DNA of 64,000 nt from Micropterix aruncella (Eukaryota > Arthropoda > Insecta > Lepidoptera > Micropterigidae): contig OX155963.1 in the NCBI GenBank assembly GCA_944548615.1, positions 32,445,412-32,509,411 on the forward strand, in the 5' to 3' direction. Position 1 is the first letter of the stretch; every line of letters begins with the position of its first letter. Both the position numbers and the translations under genes were made by a program. Below are positions 58,140 through 64,000 of this stretch, in pieces. The notes beneath the pieces were generated by a model, which did not search any database, was not told the DNA's origin, and was given only the letters and a program-made list of their open reading frames with translations.

Positions 58140-58613
58140 ATGAAAACTAGAAAAATAGAAAGCATCCAAAGAGTTCTACATAAACTACATTTAATAAGGA
58201 TCAAACTATCAATCAACAATCAAGAAATAGAAAAATGCATCGACTCTTCAAAGATCGAAAACTCAACTGGTCTCGATGATATACCCGTTAGCGTAATTAA
58301 AGTCCATAAACGTGTACTGGCACCTTGTCTAACATATCTTTACAATTTAAGCTTTTCAGAGGGAATATGTCCAGATTGTCATAAAGTAGCCAATATTACA
58401 CCGATATATAAAAAGGGCGATCCCACGAGCGTAGAAAATTATCGACCCGTAGCCCTACTGAACAATTTCTCAAAAATTTTGGAGAAGGTCACCGAAAAAC
58501 GACTAAATGGTTTCCTTGAAAAATTTGTGGTCATTTCAGACAGTCAATATGGATTCCGGACAAAAAAATATGTAATTAATGTAGGCAGTAATGCAATATT
58601 TCTCTCACCGTAG
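58140..58613 (+). pseudogene. LINE reverse transcriptase N-terminal fragment
   Basis: A 157-codon open frame reads SKIENSTGLDDIPVSVIK, ANITPIYKKGDPTSVENYRP and SDSQYGFRTKK: RT fingers and early palm of a Jockey/CR1-type LINE. The catalytic FADD block is missing; the frame leaves RT sequence after the QYGFR motif, so it is truncated. Confidence 0.8.
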
Positions 58614-58660
58614 TTATATTTAACTAATTACATGAAATAAATTGCTTTAATATACATAAT

Positions 58661-58981
58661 GGGTCCGTTTGCGTTTCATCGTCAACTAAAATAGGAACTT
58701 AGTTCAACCGAACGAGACAGAGGAATACGTTAGAACGGAATATGAAATGATCTGTCGTCGAGTTTCCCGCACCAAACCTACCTGTTGAACTTATAGACGC
58801 CCGAATAAGTTTGAAATAATTTCGTAAGATAAATAAGATTTAGCTGCTTTATCTTCCAGTGGGTAGATTTAATCCGTAAAAGTGACAATTGCTCATTTCA
58901 CATTCCGCTCTGACGTATTGCTCTGTCTCGTTCACACGAACTAACTTCCGATTTTAGTTCAAAAGAAACGCAATCGAGCCC
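58661..58981. repeat. 321-bp MITE with ~95-bp inverted ends
   Basis: gggtccgtttgcgtttc at the left pairs with gaaacgcaatcgagccc at the right. The arms also share gaacgagacagaggaatacg. An aat on each side (58658-58660 and 58982-58984) could be a 3-bp duplication. No transposase frame. Confidence 0.75.
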
Positions 58982-58984
58982 AAT

Positions 58985-59140
58985 ATTGATAAAATAAGAT
59001 ACTACTATAAATAATAAGGTAAGATAGTAATAAAATAGAAAAATTATAGGTGATATAAATAGATATACATAATAATAATAATAATACTTAATAATAATCA
59101 TCGTTACAATAATTTACCATATTTAACAGACGAAGATATA
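58985..59140. other. AT-rich spacer
   Basis: (AAT)n-rich at 59070-59098. Confidence 0.4.
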
Positions 59141-59410
59141 CTAATCAAGCTCGAAAGCTGTTAATCCTGTTTTTACACGACTGCCCAATAAAAAAAAAGG
59201 AGTGTAATGTTTTCAGGGTTCATCTATGTATGTTTTCCGTTTCATTATTCCTTCATAACTTCCAAAGGCTAGAACCGATTTAGAAGTGTGTGATATTGTT
59301 AGAAACGTTATGTCATCCCGAGTGCTATAGGGTAACTTAACTGTTTAAATATCAAATAAATAGTTCTCTAAATGTCAATAAATATACATAAATAAATCGA
59401 GTTTAGGGTC
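59141..59410 (+). repeat. Dispersed repeat E, copy 1
   Basis: Inverse match to 63160-63410: ttttacacgac..., aggagtgtaatg, cagggttcat, tgtgatattgttagaa. No coding capacity. Confidence 0.65.
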
Positions 59411-59454
59411 TGATTGAATACATTTCGGAAATATACATGTATCTATATGGTTAA

Positions 59455-59590
59455 ATACATAAACTGGTTGACTGTAAGATATCGCTATAACGATAAGTCC
59501 GCCATTTGTGCATAAAATGACTTTTTTTTTAAAACCAATGTAATATTCATTAGGTTATGTTTTTATAGCACAATAAAGTTATTCTATTCT
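59455..59590 (+). repeat. LINE 3' UTR fragment
   Basis: ggttgactgtaagatatcgc ... gcacaataaagttattctat, the UTR seen at 9350-9480 and on the minus strand at 24003. Confidence 0.6.
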
Positions 59591-60707
59591 ATAAATTTCA
59601 AATATTTCCTAAAAAACCGTACTAAAAATAATTATATATACAATAGTTCATTTTCTGTAACGGCAGTCATGCTTTATATTCTTTTTAATATATCAAATTT
59701 AATTTAAAAATTAATTTTCCACTTATAACTTTAATTTAATTATTTAGTTTAAGTATTTAGTCATTTTAAATATGGTTTTGCAATTCTATTATTTTGTGCA
59801 TACATGGAATATATGCCATTGTTATAAACACGGTATTATTGCAAGCACATTCAAAAAAATGTTTACCTTAGAACAGGTCCCGGCCTAGTTAGGTGACTTT
59901 GCCACTAGACTATGCGATGTATTCTTTTTTCTGCTTTTGATTCAATTTTGTAAGTATTTTTATGCATAATTCCTACGCTGAAATTGTTTACTGTTATTTA
60001 TAATATTTGCATTACTTATATAAATATAAAATATAAATCAAATTGTTAGTTTCTTCAAATCAAGTAGGTATTTGGTGATAATTTGAATATATATCCAAAC
60101 CTTAAAAAATAAGGTTTTACGATCTAAGCGCTATTAAAGTACATATTTTGGCCTTAATTGGTATTGACTCACGGTATATGAAATACGAGACAAGCCTTGG
60201 TCATATTATTTTGCATTCGGTAACAGATTCAACATACAGAATAAGGACTATCTATTGTATAATTTATAATATTGTACAGAAAACGTATATGATATTGGAG
60301 GCGCCTATCCTCGAGTGAATCCATGTTATGACGATTAAGTCTCTCTAAGTAACTTCAGAAGGTCTGAAACGATCGAGATGCCTCATGAAGTCCCTCTGGA
60401 GTTCAAATATTCATGTACAAACTCGCGTATTATACGAATCTGAAATAAGTTTAGTGGTACACGCCAGAGTGTTTGATTGTGTATACTCAAATTCATTCGT
60501 GCGTATTTTGGTGCGCAAAGTTTGGGCGGGAAACTTTGTCCAGCCAAAAAAGACGCGCAAAATAGGAAATTCGTCACGTAGCCCCGTGAAAAGTGGAGAG
60601 TTTCAGGACGCACGCGAGATTGAAAACGTCCCCCGGAAAATTGGATAATTTCTTTCGCGCTTTTTAGGTATGTACAACGAGATATTTGTGGAAAATACGG
60701 TTTTTTA
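59591..60707. other. No recognised gene
   Basis: AT-rich to 60300; 60360-60660 is GC-richer with overlapping frames on both strands and no domain. Confidence 0.35.
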
Positions 60708-60771
60708 TTAGCTGTACCCGGCCACGCGTTGCTGTGGTTCAGGTCACAGGTATGACATATTATATAATAGA
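60708..60771 (-). repeat. Helitron 3' end fragment
   Basis: On the minus strand ccacagcaacgcgtgg (hairpin) then ccgggtacagCTAA at 60711-60708 followed by T: a Helitron-type 3' terminus, cut short by the next Helitron. Confidence 0.5.
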
Positions 60772-61428
60772 CTAGCTGACCCGTGCCCACTTCGATGGGC
60801 GGTAAAACTTTTTACCTGTGATGAAATTATGAGTGTGGTTCAATTAGTACTGAGTGCTATGATTTATTTCCTGACTGCCAAAAGAAGGGTTATATTTTTA
60901 CTGCATATATATGTATGTATTTGCATGCCAATTTGACTATAATACCGTTATTTGTGAGTGTATTCTTGTGAGTGTCTTATTTATGAGCGTATTATCTCTT
61001 TAACTATTTATGCAGTAAAAGTGAAATTATATGCAGTAAAAAAAAAAAGTCTTTTGTTTTAAACACTTGAGACGATAAATTTACTTATTTTGATAAGAAT
61101 TCATAGTTGTTGATAATTGTTGATAATATGAATTTTGTATGCATTATCAAGCTCTAGAACTTTTCTCTACAACTTAATCATATATCTCTCATCGTTAAGG
61201 CAGCGTTAGTTAGAAACGTTTTTATTCGACCGCTTATTCTCCGACTTGCTTTGCAAATCTGACTACCACGAATAAGTCTTTACATTCATCGGATTAATAT
61301 ATAACCTATGACACTCACAAATAAAGTGGCTTTCTATTGGTAAAAGAATTTTCAAAATCGGTTCAGTAGATCCAGAGATTACTTCCTACAACGTCATAAA
61401 CTTTACCTCTTTATAATATTAGTATAGA
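60772..61428 (-). mobile_element. Non-autonomous Helitron, complete ends
   Basis: Minus strand 5' TCTATACTAATATTATAAAG at 61428 and 3' hairpin gcccatcgaagtgggc followed by CTAG at 60775-60772. Placed between A and T with no duplication. 657 bp, no coding sequence. Confidence 0.75.
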
Positions 61429-61524
61429 TAATTGTAGAAATTATTTGCAAATAATTGCAGCCATAAAGTAATGAAATATACGTTCAAAGTAATGTACGAA
61501 AACAACAAGGTCTACGTAATATAA

Positions 61525-61725
61525 AATCGAAGACTATCGCGGTTGTTTGACATTATAAATAGGACAGAAAACGAATTTACCGCGTGAAATTTGTAGGACC
61601 CGACGTTTCGGTGACGTTGCAGCCGCCGTTGTCTAGGTCTACCCTAGACAACGGCGGCTGCAACGTCACCGAAACGTCGGGTCCTACAAATTTCACGCGG
61701 TAAATTCGTTTTCTGTCCTATTTAT
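61525..61725. repeat. Palindromic element P, copy 4, with 18-bp TSD
   Basis: Near-perfect inverted arms (61555-61635 with 61640-61725), a one-sided head block (atcgaagactatcgcggttg) and an 18-bp direct repeat, aaggtctacgtaatataa, at 61507-61524 and 61726-61743. The arms carry ccgaaacgtcgg. This is the youngest-looking of four copies. Confidence 0.85.
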
Positions 61726-61743
61726 AAGGTCTACGTAATATAA

Positions 61744-63159
61744 CAACCGACGTTGCGAGAAAGGAATATCCTCAAAGCAAAAAACTTCTGATTTTCAGGA
61801 CACTGCATTTTCAGGCAATTTAAGGACCAAAATCGCTTGGTTCTGCTATGCTTTCACAAAAAGTTTTCAAAATATTAATTATGTTATATTTTTTTCCTAT
61901 GTTGCTACCATTACCTTATAAATACTCTTTTAAATACCATATAGGCTAATGTATAATCTTCTCAATCTAGAATGAAGATTTGAGTGCTTCCTTTATAAAA
62001 ATGAGCATGAGAGTATGAATACGATGCGGCAGTCACCTCTATACGGCAAAAGAGGGGATTCGCGCTTGTAGATTTTAGTCTGCGGTTTAGACAATTGGTT
62101 AAAATACTGAAAATAGAAATTAAAAAATAATAATAATAACAATAATAATAATATTGATATTAATAATGATTATAAATAAAAATAAAAATAATTTAAAATA
62201 TGTTATCTTAGATTTTTCCTTGACACAACAGTGCCACTCTAGTGGGACTCCCGAAGTGAGCTCGCCTTAACACAGGGGTGCCTAGCAAGGCGGGCTCGGC
62301 TGTTCTTTGCTTAGCACAATTGAAAGATAATTTGCGTTTAATGTATGCGCTATGTAACCTGGGCTCAGATGTGTATATAACATTAAAATCATACAACGGC
62401 ATTGTCTAAATTGTCATTTCATTTTCTGTTGTGCTCATGCATTTGAATGTATATGTAAAAATAAACAAAATAAATAAGTAAAATTTGTATCTTTTTCATT
62501 TTAATTGAATGGCCGGCTTTTTCATTTTAATTGAACGAGCGCAGCATCCTTTTACCATATTTTTAAATAATGGATGCATTAAAAATTTTTAAATATTTCG
62601 ATCGATCATCCTATATTTAATAACGTCGATTTTCGCTTAAATTCAACTCTATTTGGCAAATTTGCAAAGGGATCAGCATGGTTCTTGAGATAGATATATG
62701 AATGGTGATCGCTCACCGGTAACAAAAGAACTCCGCTTTAGACTACATAGCACAGTCGAAATATGTGCACATCCCACATACAGGTAATTTAAACATAATC
62801 ATTTCCCAATTCGATCTTGGAAGTCCTACACTGTCATGTTAGTAGCTATAATTTTTTTATGTCTACATCGAGTACACATGGATTTTTCTCAAATCCTCGA
62901 TATGACAGTGCTTTGGGCCGGTAAATAATAGAATTTGTCGGTCGTCTTTTAACACATCATCACCATCGCGACAGCGTAACAAACAAATTTAAATAACAAG
63001 TAAATACAGAGAGTGAACGGCCATTACAGAAAAAGAACTATTTAATTTATATTTTTTTACGGTTATTTATGAAATATTTGTCGCTTATGCATTTGTCCGT
63101 TAATATACATGTATATTCCGTAAAGAACTCAATTAGACCTTTAATTTGACACTAAACAC
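61744..63159. other. No recognised gene
   Basis: (AAT)n microsatellite at 62126-62170; 62625-62770 resembles one arm of the foldback at 18801-19168. Otherwise nothing recognised. Confidence 0.4.
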
Positions 63160-63410
63160 GATATATTTATGCAAATTTATTGACATTTGGAGATTTGGAC
63201 ATTTAGACAACTATGTATTTACTTGATATTTCGATAGTTAAGGTACTCTATGACACTCGGGATAATATAACAATTCTAACAATATCACATATTTCTAATT
63301 CAATCCGAGAGTTTAGAAGTTGTGGTCGAATAAAGAAACGGAAATCATGCATATATAAACCCTGAACTCATTACACTCCTGTTTTGTTAGGATGTCGTGT
63401 AAAAATAGAC
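63160..63410 (-). repeat. Dispersed repeat E, copy 2
   Basis: Inverse of 59141-59410, with the same cattacactcct and tcgtgtaaaaat end. Confidence 0.65.
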
Positions 63411-64000
63411 GAAATATCGGAGGGTCCACTTAAAAGAGTACTTGGCTTCGCTCGGTCAAATATTGTTATTGTAAGTTTTATTCACCGCAAAGTTTATATA
63501 ATAGTCTTTCTCTGAAAGTTTCCGGAAGTCAAATCTCAAGTCCACCAAAACGGCAATATTTCTCTTCCCCTTTGACTTATTTATCCTAGGGATGCGTATT
63601 TTTATCAAAACGAGTAAAAGAAATAAAGAAACAAAAGAACAAATGGCGAGAGTTATTCGCCAGATAAAACAGGGCATTACAGAAAGAATAAAAAAGTGCC
63701 GAGGCAGTGCCCTCCTCTCCGCAACAATGGAAATGAGAGGAAACGGGAGGAGGTAGGAAGTTACTAGACGAGCTACGTAGGGCGGTGTAATAAAGGCAGG
63801 CTTTTATTTACCGTTTTCCGCTGCAGGTATTCGAGAAAGGAAGCTGAGTTGCACTTTCGTATAGGGGAACACTTTGTAAAACTGTCGGAATGAGGTTTCA
63901 TTAGATATGCTACTAAATAGGTAGCGCCACTACAAATATCTTCGCTTCCTGGATTAATAACCACATTTCTTAATCAATCGACTCTAAATCAATCAACAAA
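63411..64000. other. No recognised gene
   Basis: Short frames only; a purine-rich stretch at 63720-63755. Confidence 0.35.

Overview
This is AT-rich, repeat-dominated animal DNA, most likely from a moth or butterfly. The evidence is the combination of a BEL/Pao LTR retrotransposon, CR1/Jockey-like and RTE-like LINE tails, Helitrons with CTAG ends, a PIF/Harbinger element carrying a MADF-BESS gene, and short TAGGTTAGGTT-type motifs. The species assignment is inference. I found no convincing host gene, tRNA, rRNA or CRISPR array. Nearly everything recognisable is a mobile element or the remains of one.

Layout. 1-2577: most of a PIF/Harbinger transposon whose two genes lie on opposite strands and interlock, each gene's second exon lying in the other's intron. 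2578-7569: a GC-rich repeat here called family A, a Helitron carrying a helicase tail, and Gypsy-like solo LTRs. 8.8-10.1 kb: two LINE 3' ends facing each other. 12.0-13.1 kb: two foldback elements. 13.4-18.0 kb: LINE fragments and a reverse-strand family A copy. 18.8-22.5 kb: a foldback, a second solo LTR, a LINE tail and a TIR element. 22.5-28.9 kb: mostly unrecognised AT-rich DNA with MITE-like units, one palindromic element and one LINE fragment. 28952-30121: a short Tc1-like element split by a family A insertion, followed by a long (TA)n tract. 31243-44353: a large inverted repeat (arms about 2.15 kb after removing later insertions, 7.3 kb apart). Its left arm alone has a LINE insertion and its right arm alone has a solo LTR. 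47101-55589: a complete BEL/Pao retrotransposon with near-identical 1321-bp LTRs and a 5-bp target duplication, broken by one in-frame stop in gag. 55.7-64 kb: palindromic elements, LINE reverse transcriptase fragments, a MITE and two Helitrons.

Two systems look potentially intact at the DNA level. In the Harbinger pair, both spliced reading frames are open and splice sites are canonical. The BEL element has all pol motifs but an interrupted gag. Several insertions can be ordered in time because an empty or uninterrupted copy of the target lies in the same window: family A into Tc1, family A into family A, Harbinger into family A, LINE into the left arm, and LTR into the right arm.

The best candidate for something undescribed is repeat family A (about 600-670 bp, GC-rich, fixed ends, no poly(A), 10-14-bp target duplications), together with the interlocked Harbinger genes and a palindromic element with an 18-bp target duplication that may be related to Penelope-like elements.
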